From NCBI GenBank assembly GCA_029378245.1, contig JARKIF010000001.1, forward strand, positions 2,480,001 through 2,544,000: 64,000 nt of DNA. The letters run 5' to 3'. This stretch comes from Roridomyces roridus. Lineage: Eukaryota; Basidiomycota; Agaricomycetes; Agaricales; Mycenaceae. Under the pieces are notes generated by a model that saw nothing but the letters and a program-made list of their open reading frames with translations, had not been told where the DNA came from and searched no databases. Below are positions 23,239-34,627 of the stretch, piece after piece; the stretch's first letter is position 1; the number at the start of each line of letters is the position of its first letter. The translations under genes and the position numbers were made by a program.

Positions 23239-24423
23239 CTAGGCAGACAACTTCTTGCGCAAGAGGTCCTTGAGCGTCTCGCCATCCTCAGCAAACTTCT
23301 TGATACCCTCGTGCAGCTTGTCAAACGCCATCTGGTCCTGGAGGAGCGCCCAGCGGAACTCGGGCTCGTTGTCGACATAGGTGACTTTGGGCAACGAGGT
23401 GTCCTTGGCGGCCGCCTGGGCATCGAGCTTCTTGGGAACAGGGGCCGTCGATGACTTGAGCTCCTCGAGGAGGGCAGGGGCGATGGTCAAAAAGTCGACA
23501 CCGGCCAACGCCTTGATCTCGCCGATGTTACGGAACGACGCGCCCATGACGATGGTCTTGTACCCGTACTGCTTGTAGTAGTTGAAGATCTTCTTCACGG
23601 ACTGGACACCTGGGTCCTCGTCGCCCTCGTAGGTCTTGCCCGTGCTCTTCTTGTACCAGTCGAGGATACGGCCGACAAAGGGCGAGATGAGGGTGACCTT
23701 GGCCTCGGCACAAGCGACGGCCTGACCGAAACCAAAGAGCAAGGTGAGGTTGCAGTGGATGTTGTCCTCGGCTTCGAGCTCGCGGGCGGCCTGGATACCC
23801 TCCCAGGTGGACGCGATCTTGATCAGGATACGGTCCTTCTCGATGCCAACGGATTTGTACAAGGCGATGAGCTCCTTGGCCTAGGAAGAATGTTAATCGA
23901 GTGGCGAGAGAATGAGTGGGCGTCTTACCTTGGCCTTGGTAGCGGCCTTGTCAAAGGACAAGCGGGCGTCAACCTCGGTCGAAACCCGGCCCGGGATAAG
24001 TTTCAAAATCTCAGTACCGAACTCGACGAGCTGTAATCGACAACATCAGTAGGCCGTCGTCGTCATCGAAGTCAAAATCAGCGCACCAGACGGTCATTGG
24101 CAGCGTTGACCTGGTCGTCGAGACTGCCGCCCTTCTCCTTGCCGTATTTGACCGCACTATCAATCAATCGCGCGTAGCCGGGCTTGTTGGCCGCAGCGAG
24201 AATCAAGGATGGGTTGGTCGTCGCGTCCTACATCTCACTCAGTAATCCGATGTACAAAGAACGTGTGTAGGTCCCTACCTGGGGCGTGTAGACCGCAATC
24301 GCTGTTGAGATCCATTCAGTAAGGACGACGCGACTGATCGTGGACAAACGTACATTCAAAGTCCCCAGAGTCAGAGACGACGACGGTGCCAGATTGTTTG
24401 AGGAGGTCGAGGGAAGTGGTCAT
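23239..24423 (-). CDS. TAL1: Transaldolase
   Basis: Pentose-phosphate enzyme moving a dihydroxyacetone unit between sedoheptulose-7-phosphate and glyceraldehyde-3-phosphate. Exons on the minus strand: 24423-24354, 24301-24279, 24227-24087, 24030-23929, 23880-23239 (325 aa). Motifs: [27 protein letters not shown] and [19 protein letters not shown], which carries the Schiff-base lysine, plus [18 protein letters not shown] and [12 protein letters not shown]. Length and motif order match class-typical fungal transaldolase. Start chosen at the only in-frame ATG before [11 protein letters not shown]. Confidence 0.97.
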
Positions 24424-24595
24424 GGTGGTGGTAGAGGACAAGGCGAGTAGATGGTGACCAATTGATCACCGATGCTCCGATAGCCTCCGTTTTCAAGAAT
24501 AAGGTGGAATCGTCGACTTGAAAAACCGCCGGTCGGCGGTCTCACCTGCTCCCACTCGGTCTTATGCATTTTGGTCAAACGGGGTTGCAGCTACG

Positions 24596-27500
24596 CTACT
24601 TTCGGACCGTAATATCAGAGACGATGCCGCTACCCATGCGTTCAATCTCCCCCAAAATACCCGCCTCGTTGAGAATAACCAGACCCTTGTCCTTGCTTTT
24701 ATCTTTTTCCTTGTCCACCGGCATACTCGAAAACCCACCCAGTACCCGGAAAGGCCGGGCCTGCTTGAGAGTCGGGTCCCACACGGCACCGAACCGGTTA
24801 CCGCCAAAAGGATCGCAGAAAATCTTGAACGTGTCCGCGTAGACGCGCTAAAATTTTCCGTCAGGTAATGTGTCAAAAAGCGGAGAAAACGCACCTTGAG
24901 ATCGTCATACAAAAGCCGTGCCGGGTCAAAGCCGGCACGAGGAATCCATGTCGAATCCTCCCGAGCAAGGTTGGCGTATTTACTCGCAGCCAACGAGGAA
25001 TCAATGTTTTGCGCGTAGCGCGGCAAGACGGCGGGATTCATCCCAATCACGAAATCGTAATCTTGAGTAGGATGGATGAAGATCGACTTGACGTCAAACC
25101 GGCCTTCTTCCTCTATGCCGTGCAGATGAGCCCATGTCGCCATGGCTAGTGCGCGTATCCGATGCGCAACCATGACGTCGGGACCATGCGTTGTCCAAAT
25201 ACGGCCCTCCCGGTCAGCCTCGGTGGAGATTCTCCACACACCCGCACTCGTCGCCGTCAATGGGTCAGCACCGTCCACCACAGCGCCATACAGCGGAACG
25301 AAAAGCCCGTTCTCCCACTTCCAGTCCTTGAGGAACTCCACAACAGAAGCAAACCCGCGTTCCTTGCTTCCCGGAACACTGGCCCTTTCTGTCCCCTGCT
25401 GGTCAGGCTCGACATTGAGATCGCGGCCATCACCAACAAAGAAGCTCGCGCAGAGGATCTCGACCGCTTCTTCCGACACGTGACCATGTAGCACCCAGTG
25501 CGACGCCAACCACCTCTTCACAAGTCGCACTGTTGACGAATACGCCGCAAAGCGATGGTTGAGCATAGCAATGGCCCGATGATGACGCGGGGCATGGATG
25601 AAATTCCTCAGATACACCTCTTTGGCATCCACGGCTTCCTGGTACTCTTGCCCTTTTTTCTTCTCCGCAGGTTTGTTGACATGCGGAAGCACATTATTCC
25701 CCGCGATGAGCCGATCGAGCAACGTCGCCTCGCGGTCATGCCAAATGCGCACAGAGAACGCCCACCCGTCGGTGGTGACAACTTCCAGCCTCGCCGTGTC
25801 CTGAATGTCCGACGCGGTCACTCCATCACCAACCACGACAGACGCTGTCAAACCTGGAACAGCCAGCATCAACGCGTTCGCCACGCGTTCAAAAAACGCG
25901 AGCTTGATTTTTTGTATCGCCCGCAGCTCGTCCGGCCACTTGGCTGACTTTTCAAACTGCAGGACGACCTCCATGGCGGGGATGTAACGCGCATTTTGGG
26001 GAAGTGAAGGCGCCAAGGAAGGTGGTAGGGGTACCGGGTTAAACACACTCGTGTATCTCAGGTACTCTGACGTCGGGCTGACGTTGGCAACACTGAGCGG
26101 CAAATCCTTGTTCAACGCCTTGAGATTCCGCGCCAATTCATCAAAGGCAAGCATCGCACCCCTGAACCCCACAGTGGCACCAGAACTCGTATAAACCCGG
26201 GACACGGATTCAGGAAGTCTGACGACCTCGTCGAACCCGCTCTGCCAGGTCTGCACCGCTGCAGCGTCCTCGAGTCCGAAATGGCGTTGGAGGATATACC
26301 GCACGATCATAGCAGGTACTTGGGCCCGTTCGTCTGTCGACTTGATGTCCCACACAACACTCTCAATGATGCGCCCGTCTTTGAAGCGACGCAGCTCGGC
26401 CTTGTCTCCCCAAAAGTCGCGGAAGCGCTGTCCGATAGTGGTGTCCGTCTCGTCAGCGGCGGGGCCGTGATCCACGAGGCGGAAGGCGTGTTGCGAATCG
26501 TGAATCAGTCCGATGTAGAGCACGTTCGGATTTGTAGGTAGTGCTTGGGAGAGCGGGCGGGTTGACGGGGAGGGGTGCAAGAAGGTTATTGCCTTCGTTC
26601 TGTTGCCCAGCCCTTGGCGTAGGAGGTTGTCCATGGAGGAGATAAGAGCGTTGACCGGTGAACCAAAGTCTAGGGTCGAGTGGAGGGAGGAGGCACGTGG
26701 TTTGGCGGAAGACATATCGACCCTTATGGTGGACTTGTTACATTTCATGCAAGTAGATCGAAGGGCCACTTACCGAATAACTGTGTCAAACCGAGTCACC
26801 AAGTCCCGTTGTTCGTTAAGGAACACATTGGTAAACGGATCGCTGCCTGTCGGCGCGTCATCCAGCTTTTCGAGTGTTTTCCGGGCATCGTGCTGGAGCT
26901 GGAGAGGCCTCAGTCAAGGCATTCTTCCAAATGTAAAAGGATTGACCGATTGCAAGGAACCGACAGGGACGCCCGACAGTAAATTCACCGTTGACGAGGC
27001 GTCCACGAAAACAGCCTGGTGATGAGCTTGATATTGGTCGGGCGGAAACTAAATAACTTTGAGTACGGATTGAAACAAAAACGAGCTGTATCACCTTGTG
27101 ACCCTCTTTGCTTTTGTGGAACACGGCCTCTTGGAAATCGTGTTTGGCTTGTACTGCAGTCAGTATAAAGTGGGGTAAAAACAGAAACAACGCACCCAGA
27201 AAGTCCAACGCTGCTCTGAAGAGCTGATAAGAGCTCAGGCCCTTACCCAGCGGTTTTCTCTTGGAGCTTGTACCACTTGGCTCTTGTCCGAAAACGAGAA
27301 AGCCAAGCAGAGCTGACCACCACGCGCCCAAGCTGTCAAACCCGCGCACGCACATCCGTGTGCCTTGTCCATACCCGCGTTGGTTGGCCCAGACTCGCAA
27401 GAGTCCCAGGGCATCAGCAAATGATGCGGTTTGTTCCTTGAGAGTGAAAGTAGAGAGAAGATGTGTTTTGGGGGTCAGTGTGGTGAGCAGGGCCGAGTTG

Positions 27501-28577
27501 TACAACGGCGTCGGGGCGGGCGAGGTGTCGGCATCGCCTGAAATTCGGATATTTGCGTGTGAAGGGGACAGTCGATGTATGGGGATTGGGGAGTTTGTGG
27601 GTAGGACAGGAATGATGCATATGCGGGCATTAAGTTTCGTGAAGTCGTTTAGTGAATCGTCTAGTTACGGTGTCAAACCTGGAACGCAATGGGAGAAATT
27701 GAGGTACCTTTCCGAGGCTCAAGGACGAGTTTTGTGAGTCGTGGGTCGTCGGATGCTGACTCGTAGGTGACATCGACATTTAACCCATTTTTGGCCTCCT
27801 GTATCCCAGCGGCAAGGGACGCAAGATAAAATGCGCGCTTGTGGAAAAAGCGGGCATTCAAATAGTCCTTTTCTTGGAAGAGGTGCTTTGTAGAGAGTTG
27901 AAAAATGAATAAATGCTGCGGACTGGGTACTCACAGAGGGCATCTCCACCGCTAGATCGACACCAAACTTGGATCCATCCTTCCCCTTGACACTAATTTT
28001 GTTGGCCCAGCTCCCAACCAAGGTTATATCACTCGGCGTCTCGAAGGCGACCTTCCAATTTGTGTCTTCCGTCGGTTGAGGAAGACAATACGGGACGGAA
28101 ACACCCTTCTTTAATAGTTTTCGGGCAGCCTCGAGAGGGTGCTGTGGTGCGACAGGGCTTAGACCCATGAGAACCCCGTGAAGGCTCTGGAGGAAACGGT
28201 CGAGAGGCGGTATTCTACCGGGCTTGGGCCGGATGTTTGGGAGGAGTGCATCGATCTGGACGGGGTTCACAGTTCATATTCGAAAGTATCGGTGAGCCCC
28301 GCACCTGGAGTTTGAATGTGCTCGACCGAAACAGATCTTTTGCGTCGTTTATGGCCCTGAGTTCCTCTCCTGTGGGCGGTTTTTTTGGCTTTGTGCCAGA
28401 GTTTGCGCTTTCTGCGACTGGTGTCTGGTCTGAAGCTATGCCGCCCCATGCTTCATCGTCTTGGTGTTCGTCGGAAGCGTCGGACTGGGAGCCTGCATCT
28501 GATTCGTCGTCGCTCAGCTTGCGCGTTTTGCGAGGATGGAGGTCGGGGTCGCGTTTACGCTTCAAGTTCAAGGCCAT
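24596..28577 (-). CDS. UTP22: U3 snoRNP / SSU-processome protein Utp22 (Nrap, NOL6)
   Basis: Nrap-family scaffold of the UTP-C part of the small-subunit processome, needed for 18S rRNA maturation in the nucleolus. Nine exons: 28577-28305, 28255-27935, 27885-27708, 27660-27196, 27147-27095, 27048-26947, 26898-26774, 26722-24895, 24847-24596 (1,198 aa in frame). Landmarks: an acidic/basic N-terminus with KRKRDPD, NWKVAFETPSDITLVGSWAN (polymerase-beta-like fold), a block with LRRFKDGRIIESVVWDI, VRLVKRWLASHWVLHGH, and a C-terminal FKIFCDPFGGNRFG block. All splice junctions restore family sequence. The Utp18 gene lies 12 kb away, but nothing suggests co-regulation beyond shared function. Confidence 0.93.
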
Positions 28578-29068
28578 CCAGAAAATTATGAACAGCCACT
28601 GATGCGCATCTTTGATCTCTCTCTCTACCGCCATCAACCTGAGCCTTCGCTTATCTTGGCGCCGCCTCCATCGAGTCTGTCTCAGCCCTCTGACTCTGCC
28701 TGCGACCCAGGCTACAGAAGATTTTGAAAACAATCCTACGTGGCTCTTTCTCGTTCTCCCAAAAGTTTTCCCTCTTCTCTGAAAAGGCCGTGGTCTTGTG
28801 AACAACCGATCGGGACGCCGTCCCGCACAGCAACCGTTTCACCACGATGATGCGTGCAGAAAATGACACAGATTAAAAGCTCCATTCACGGCCATCTGTT
28901 TGGTTGTTCTGTTGCGAATTTTCCTTTGTGGACTTTGTCGTCCTGAAGACCGGCCGCATGGTGGAGATACACACAGAAGATGCTTCTTTTGTATCCGCTT
29001 GCGGATATATATGAAAGAGGAAGACCCTTTCTGATCCCACCGTGATTCCTCGCCTCACCTTCGCCGCC
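28578..29068. other. Divergent promoter region, 491 bp
   Basis: Spacer between Utp22 and the membrane protein gene at 29069. A TATATAT at 29006-29012 sits about 60 bp before the ATG at 29069; the paralogous gene at 37500 has a CATATAAG at a similar distance. No coding segment is supported. Confidence 0.5.
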
Positions 29069-30463
29069 ATGGACGCCAACCAAAACCTCCCACTCGAACG
29101 GTCGTGGTACATAGGTATCCTGCACATACCTCTTTGGCTTCACACCAGACTAACCCTCTTGCTGGCAATACCATCTTCGCTATCTTGTATGGTGAATTTG
29201 GTTAAAACTCTCAAATTATGTAAACCCACATTTATCCAACAGGCGTCGAGCTATGCATGTTCTTCCTCTCCTCCTATTTCCTATGGAAAAGCAAATCCGA
29301 CAACTCTCGCAAATTCTACATCATATACGGCGCGATATTGACTATCCTCATCACCATCGCCATGAGCTGTAATCTCTTCTTTGGCCAAATGATGTACGCA
29401 CTACATCCATGTCCACAACAACAAATGAATTTTCGAGACAGGTGGATTGAACATCGCGACGTCGACGGTGGGCCAGTGGCTTATTTTGGGGAAAACGTGC
29501 AGGCGTGGTACAATGTCTTTGGCACAGCGGCCGACATTACAGCCGACATCTTGAGCAATGGTGAGACGGTAGATTCCCATTGTTTCACTTCTTGGCTTAC
29601 GAGGCAACTAGCTCTCATGGTACAGCACAGAAAGTTATTCCTGCCGCCAGCTCATCCGTTTCACTAGCTCTACCGATGCTATGTCTTCTGGGGCAGTAGC
29701 AGCCCTTGGGCAGTTGTGTTCCCTGGACTCCTTTTCCTGTCTTCCGCAGGTAAGATCGCTCGCGTTCTTCCTCAGTCCTTGAGTTCACCACCAATCAGTC
29801 ATGGGCCTCATCAGCACCGTCCAAAGCGCCCGCGCTGACTTTTTTGCCGCTGTGAATCTGGTCATTCCTTGGTTGGGCGAGTTGTCCTTCTCGTTCCAGC
29901 GGTCAACACTCATACTTCGACAGTGCTGACATTGACCTTCAACGTCGTCACAACTTGCATGATCGCCTTCCGGCTCGTCTCCGTTGGCCGAGGTTTGCGA
30001 CAAATCCTTGGAAAGGAACGCGCAGAGGTGTACACCGGGGTTGTCGCGATCCTCATCGAGTCGGCACTTCCATTCACCCTGCTTGGCATTGGCTACGTGA
30101 TTACGTATGTAAGAAACGACCCAGAGGCCCTCGCGTTCGCCTCCATCTGGGGTTGCTTTGTTGTGAGTTCCATTCACCTAACCTCTGACTCGCAAACCCA
30201 TTTTTGGCCAGTCACTTTCACCACAAGCCATTATCCTGCGAGTTTCCTTGGGCGCCGGATGGACAAAGCAGACGATTTCGCAGTATGGCACAGATACGCC
30301 GTTCGAGTTCAGCGCCGCCTCCAGGTCAAATGGAACGGCGCTGCAGACCATTGCGGACAGCCGCACAGGCAAGGAATCTGCCGGGGGCTCTGGCAGCACT
30401 TCCACTTTCCCCGTGTTCTCGAGAAAACAGGATACAACGACAAGCCTCGTGGACATTGTTTGA
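29069..30463 (+). CDS. Multi-helix membrane protein, paralogue A (splice/frame defects)
   Basis: Basidiomycete polytopic membrane protein, function unknown. Exons: 29069-29114, 29165-29191, 29243-29393, 29442-29560, 29612-29619, 29668-29749, 29799-30162, 30212-30463. It starts MDANQNLPLERSWYIG; helices include CMFFLSSYFLW, ILTILITIAMSCNLFF and ALPFTLLGIGYVITY; the tail has IILRVSLGAGWTKQT. Two oddities emerge against the paralogue at 37500. The first intron (29115-29164) must end in TG rather than AG. Near 29920 one base appears to be missing before VLTLTFNVV. The 8-nt exon (CTCTCATG) is matched by a 7-nt exon in the paralogue. It may be a decaying copy or carry sequence errors. Confidence 0.65.
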
Positions 30464-30770
30464 ATTCACTGTAGACCGTGTACATCCATACTGTAGCATC
30501 ACATCGTGTAAAACGACTAGAATCCATGTCTTCCAACCTCCGCATCTGGGTTTCCTTGTCGTCCAGCGATATATTGGATGATGTCTTTGAATGGGCTGAA
30601 TATGTCCAATGTCGCTTGAGCAAGTGTAAGTCGCATGAACCCACCGAGATTGGAACAGGCAAGGAGTCGGCGGGGCACTCGCCAGTATTTTCTCTTATCA
30701 GATGCACATCGACGCCGAAGGGTGACCGATCGCTGACGAAGAGTCGATGTCATTCCAACTTTGAGCCTCC
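30464..30770. other. Intergenic 307 bp with a fragment resembling the preceding gene's tail
   Basis: Near 30655-30700 one frame reads TGKESAGHSPVFS, close to TGKESAGGS and FPVFS in the last exon of the gene just upstream. It may be a relic of a duplicated 3' end. The remainder is the promoter side of the glutaredoxin gene. Confidence 0.35.
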
Positions 30771-31546
30771 ATGTCCTCCAACCTCGTCGACGTCACCTCC
30801 GCGCCCCACTTCCAGGAGCTGCTCTCCGCCGACCTAAACCGCGTGTCACTCCTCAACTTTTGGGCACCATGGGCCGCACCCTGCACGCAGATGAACGCAG
30901 TTGTCGCTGAGCTAGCCAAGAAACACCCGGCCATTCTCGCACTCAACATCGAGGCAGAAGAACAAGCCGACATTGCCGAGTCGTTCGACATCGAGGCGGT
31001 CCCTTCCTTTATCGTTCTGCGGGTACGTCTGATTACTCCTTCATGTCTCCCGCCCACATTTTTCATAGGGTCACACCCTGCTCGCACGGATCGCCGGGGC
31101 AGACGCGCCCGCGCTCACAAAAGCTATAGCCACACACGCTGCCGGCCCCGTCCCCATTCCGGCCTTGAAATCGTCCTCGCCTCCTAATGAGACGCCGGAG
31201 GAACTCGAGGCACGGCTGAGGCGCCTTATGAATACACAAAAAGTTGTACTATTCATGAAAGGCGACCCGGAAACCCCGCGGTGTGGGTTCAGTCGCAAGA
31301 TAGTGGCGCTGCTGAAGGATCAGGGTGCAGAATTTGCACACCACGATATTCTGCAGGATGACGATGTGCGACAGGGTGAGTGCGATTCTACTCTTCCTTT
31401 GCCAATCCAACACCCGATTAGGTCTCAAAAAGCTCAACGACTGGCCGACGTTTCCGCAGCTTATCATCAATGGGGAGTTTGTCGGTGGACTGGACATTGT
31501 ACAGGAAATGGCCGACAATGGCGAGTTGAAGGAGCTGCTCGCGTAG
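30771..31546 (+). CDS. GRX4: Monothiol glutaredoxin with thioredoxin domain (Grx3/Grx4, PICOT type)
   Basis: Iron-sulphur sensing and trafficking protein that in fungi controls iron regulators. Exons: 30771-31022, 31069-31375, 31422-31546 (227 aa). The N-terminal thioredoxin domain has [15 protein letters not shown], so the usual CxxC is reduced to AAPC, as expected for this class. The C-terminal glutaredoxin domain has [20 protein letters not shown] with the CGFS active site, then [20 protein letters not shown]. One glutaredoxin domain is present. Both introns are 46 nt. It converges with the gene ending at 31587, only 40 bp away. Confidence 0.95.
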
Positions 31547-31586
31547 ATATCTCTTGTACGTTATATGTAGCGACCACATTATTGCT

Positions 31587-32550
31587 TCAAACTGTCTGAT
31601 ACTGATACATATACAAGCCTAGTCCATAATTCAGAGGGGAAAAAGACCAGAAAACGCGGGGACTTACCAGAAGCTTGATCCCCATTGCCCATAACATCGA
31701 TTTTGCAATCCGGTTTGGAGCACCTGAACTCGAAAGTGTGATACGTGCCGGAGAGGCAGCGGTACGGCGCAAGTCGGTGGGTTTCACCGTAGGCGACCGG
31801 CAGCGAGCCAAAGAACGTTCCACCGGTGGGTCGCGTTGACCAGGACAATTTCAGCATGTCCAGCTTGCCCTCGACTGGGAGAGACCAGATGTCGATGGTC
31901 GCTGATTCATCGACATGGTCATGGGTGGTATCGTTGAGCGGAGGAACAGTGATAGAAAGACTACAGTCTTCCATCCCAAAGTCTGCGACTCGGAATTGGG
32001 CGACTGTCGATATCTAGCCAACGACTTGAATAAGTTTGCTCAGCTGAAGAGAAGTCACGCTCACCGTCGGTGTCACCAGAAGACGCCGTTGATATTCTGG
32101 TACCATCCCGTCGGCAATTGGGCGCAGGAGACCATAAGGAGGGAATATCCTGTTGGGCTCTGTGGATGAAATTTGAACAAAGGCCCGGGCATGGTTCACT
32201 ATAGGCTTGTGTTTCGAGCTCTTGAGCGGTGTTTGGGAGTACAGCTCAGCCAGGTTGACGTAGGGGCTGAGAATTTTCAAGTCTGTCGGCTCTGCCTGCG
32301 CTGCAGCAGGATGCTGGATTCCGAGTTGAAGGTACAGAATCAAGAGCAAGTCGATTACGGTGCAGCAGGCGACGATGGCTATCGTCATCCGTACAAGGCG
32401 TTCAAGCCGGAGGGTAGACCTGGCCGCCGATGCTACCTAGCATGACTTTTCAAGAGAAACGCCGTGTGTTGATCCAAACTGACCCATTTCCTTGGGAGAG
32501 GCATCGTCCTGGAGCAACGCAGAGTACTCGGCCGAGTCAGAGTTGGGCAT
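31587..32550 (-). CDS. Uncharacterised type II membrane protein
   Basis: Exons on the minus strand: 32550-32484, 32432-32065, 32013-31668, 31618-31587 (270 aa in frame). A short polar N-terminus (MPNSDSAEYSALLQDDASPK) precedes one transmembrane helix (IAIVACCTVIDLLLILYLQL) and a lumenal or extracellular domain with ADFGMEDCSLSI, PVAYGETHRLAPYRCLSG and FEFRCSKPDCKIDV, offering several cysteines for disulphides. The pattern recurs in Agaricomycetes to my knowledge, but I cannot name a function. The last intron starts GTAAGT and leaves an eight-residue exon (LYMYQYQT). Confidence 0.7.
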
Positions 32551-32821
32551 TTCGACGAGCAGGAGGTGCGAAGGGGAAGCACGGAGGTGGAGACATGTTT
32601 CTGGAAGATGAAGTCCGCAATCAGCCCAATTACGGCGTAGAATGATTGAACGAAGGCCCAATGTCAATTCCCCTTTTGGGCGTCCATGCGCCACCGACCT
32701 ACGCGGTCCTACGGCAATAAAACCCACTAACTTCGCGAAGTGGATCGCGGACCTCGGACACTCCTTTGTTCCCAAGAAATGTGAATATCCACGAATTCTA
32801 TGGTCACCGAAACTCCCCAGG

Positions 32822-33431
32822 ATGGGTCTCGTCTCCGTCCTCCTCCTCGTCCTCTTCACTGCAGTAAAACTTGGCGGAGTGCTATGGATGAGCAGACTCC
32901 TTCCGGGGGGAAAGACCTACAGTTCGCATGCCTCTGAATTTTCCGTGCCTTCTTTCATACTTTTTTCTACAAGCGTTCTTGGGCGAAGATTATCCCCATC
33001 TCTGGTCCCTCGAATGGCCAGACAATTCAAGGGTCCTGATGCCAGTCCACGACACGGTGCGATACCAACTCGACACTGAGGATGGTGCCGCCGAGTGGGC
33101 TGCCTCCTATCCGGGCAACGGCTTGGTCTACCTCGGGCAACAATGCCGACCTTTCACGACATCCATGTTCCACCAAATCCGATGTCTCGACCACATTCGA
33201 ACCGCCGCAGTGGACGTGCACTCGAATAGGACCAGCAACAATGTCGACTCGCCCTTGACGTTGCATTGTCTCAATTACTTGAGGCAGATGGCGTTGTGTC
33301 GGTCTCATTCATACCTGGACCCAATCCTCGGCTATCCAATTCCAAACGCGCACCCTGACACAGACGTTTGTCAAGACTGGAGCGTAGTATACCGAGAGTT
33401 GCACATCAATCAACAGCGCTGCAGCGTCTAG
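32822..33431 (+). CDS. UstYa-like (DUF3328) protein 1
   Basis: Member of the DUF3328/UstYa family, single-helix membrane proteins; characterised members are copper-dependent oxidases that cyclise ribosomal peptides. Exons: 32822-32921 and 32974-33431 (185 aa). N-terminal helix MGLVSVLLLVLFTAVKLGG, then FLGEDYPHLWSLEW, the first motif in SMFHQIRCLDHI, the second in LHCLNYLRQMALC, and VCQDWSVVYRE. The first HxxHC motif reads HQIRC, with Arg for the second His. An in-frame ATG at 32642 exists, but the 32822 start gives the short N-terminus usual for the family. Its terminus overlaps no gene, and UstYa-like 2 follows in convergent orientation. Confidence 0.82.
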
Positions 33432-33491
33432 GTGAGCAGTGGAGCATTCATCTTCCCGCCTTCCCTGACATGCGTAGTGTACATATATATT

Positions 33492-34140
33492 TCAATGCGA
33501 CTCCCCTCGTTGATTCTTTCGTACGGCATCGTACACCATTTCCCAATTCTTGCACGAAAAGAACTCGGGGGCGACCAGCGGGTGATACAAAGGGCCCAGC
33601 ACAACGTCAAGGACAGTGTCGGCCGCGCAAAATAGTTGTTGACGCATGTAATTGAGACAATGCGTGTTCAATGGATCGTCCGGTTTGGTTTGGTTCGTTT
33701 TTTGCGCGGACAGCATCTCCCGGCGCAAGAGAGAAATGCACCGTAGCTCTGCGAAAGTTGAACAAGAGTAAATCACAAAATAGACTGCCTTACGATGGAA
33801 CATCGAGATACTAAAGGGCTGTTTGTGTTTACCCAAATGCAAAATTCCGTTTTCGGGCGTCATGGCATCCCACTCCAGTTCGCCGTCCGGGGAGTCGAGT
33901 GCGTAGCGCACGGTATTCTCCAGAGGCATATGGACAGGCCCAGCCATCGGTATTGGCCAAGCGCGAGGATAATCTTCGCCTTCATATGCTGCCGCCGGGT
34001 GTGAGCGAGAAGTACTTTTCAACTTGAGGACACTGACTGTAAGTGGGATTCAGGGACGTAGCAAAGCGAAGCCATAGGATGCCGCCAATCTTGAGGACGA
34101 AGACGCAGAAGAGTGCAAGTAGTGGTGTAGAGGTGCGCAT
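33492..34140 (-). CDS. UstYa-like (DUF3328) protein 2
   Basis: Second family member. Exons: 34140-34038, 33988-33794, 33748-33492 (184 aa). N-terminal helix TPLLALFCVFVLKIGGILWL, then YEGEDYPRAWPIPM, SMFHQLRCISLLRREM, HCLNYMRQQLFC and CKNWEMVYDAV. As in protein 1, the first HxxHC motif has Arg in place of its second His (HQLRC). The intron at 33749-33793 splits the codon for Gln in FHQ. Closest relative in the window is protein 1, with which it converges 60 bp away, suggesting duplication by inversion. Confidence 0.82.
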
Positions 34141-34627
34141 CTTGCAGAGAACTTGAATGGAGCTGACGGATTTCTAGATTAGATTGCCGAGCAGGAGCAC
34201 ATGATGGACCGAGATGGCCCGTTCCGCGTTACGGTTCTGTCCTGTTCTGTAGTGTTCTGTCCGTGATATGTGGCACAGGGAAGCTGGGCGTGAGAATGGC
34301 ATAGATGTCCAGATGTTGACAAGAAACAAGCACCGCGGAAGATGGTAGGCTAGAAGAGAAGGCAACTGAGGTCATTCCCGCCGTTCTCGGTCGAAAATTA
34401 GTTTAGGCTAGTTGGTTCATCCCTCGTGGTATTCGTGGATAGCCTTGGTAACAACTGAACATTCGCCGCCAATCTCTCCATGAATCTGTTACTTCCTGCC
34501 GGTGGGGTAAGAAATCGACTTGTCTCTGAACAGATCGGGAAGAGAATGCATGGTTGCTCAATTAAAGAGCTCAGGCACAGCGGTTGCTTCCGATTGTTCA
34601 AGTATGAGAACGCTCATTGCCGATGGT
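34141..34627. other. Intergenic 487 bp
   Basis: Between the 5' end of UstYa-like 2 and the 3' end of the acetyltransferase. A small direct repeat of TTCTGTCC/CTGT elements occurs near 34235-34262 (CTGTCCTGTTCTGTAGTGTTCTG is mostly CTGT units). No gene supported. Confidence 0.4.
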
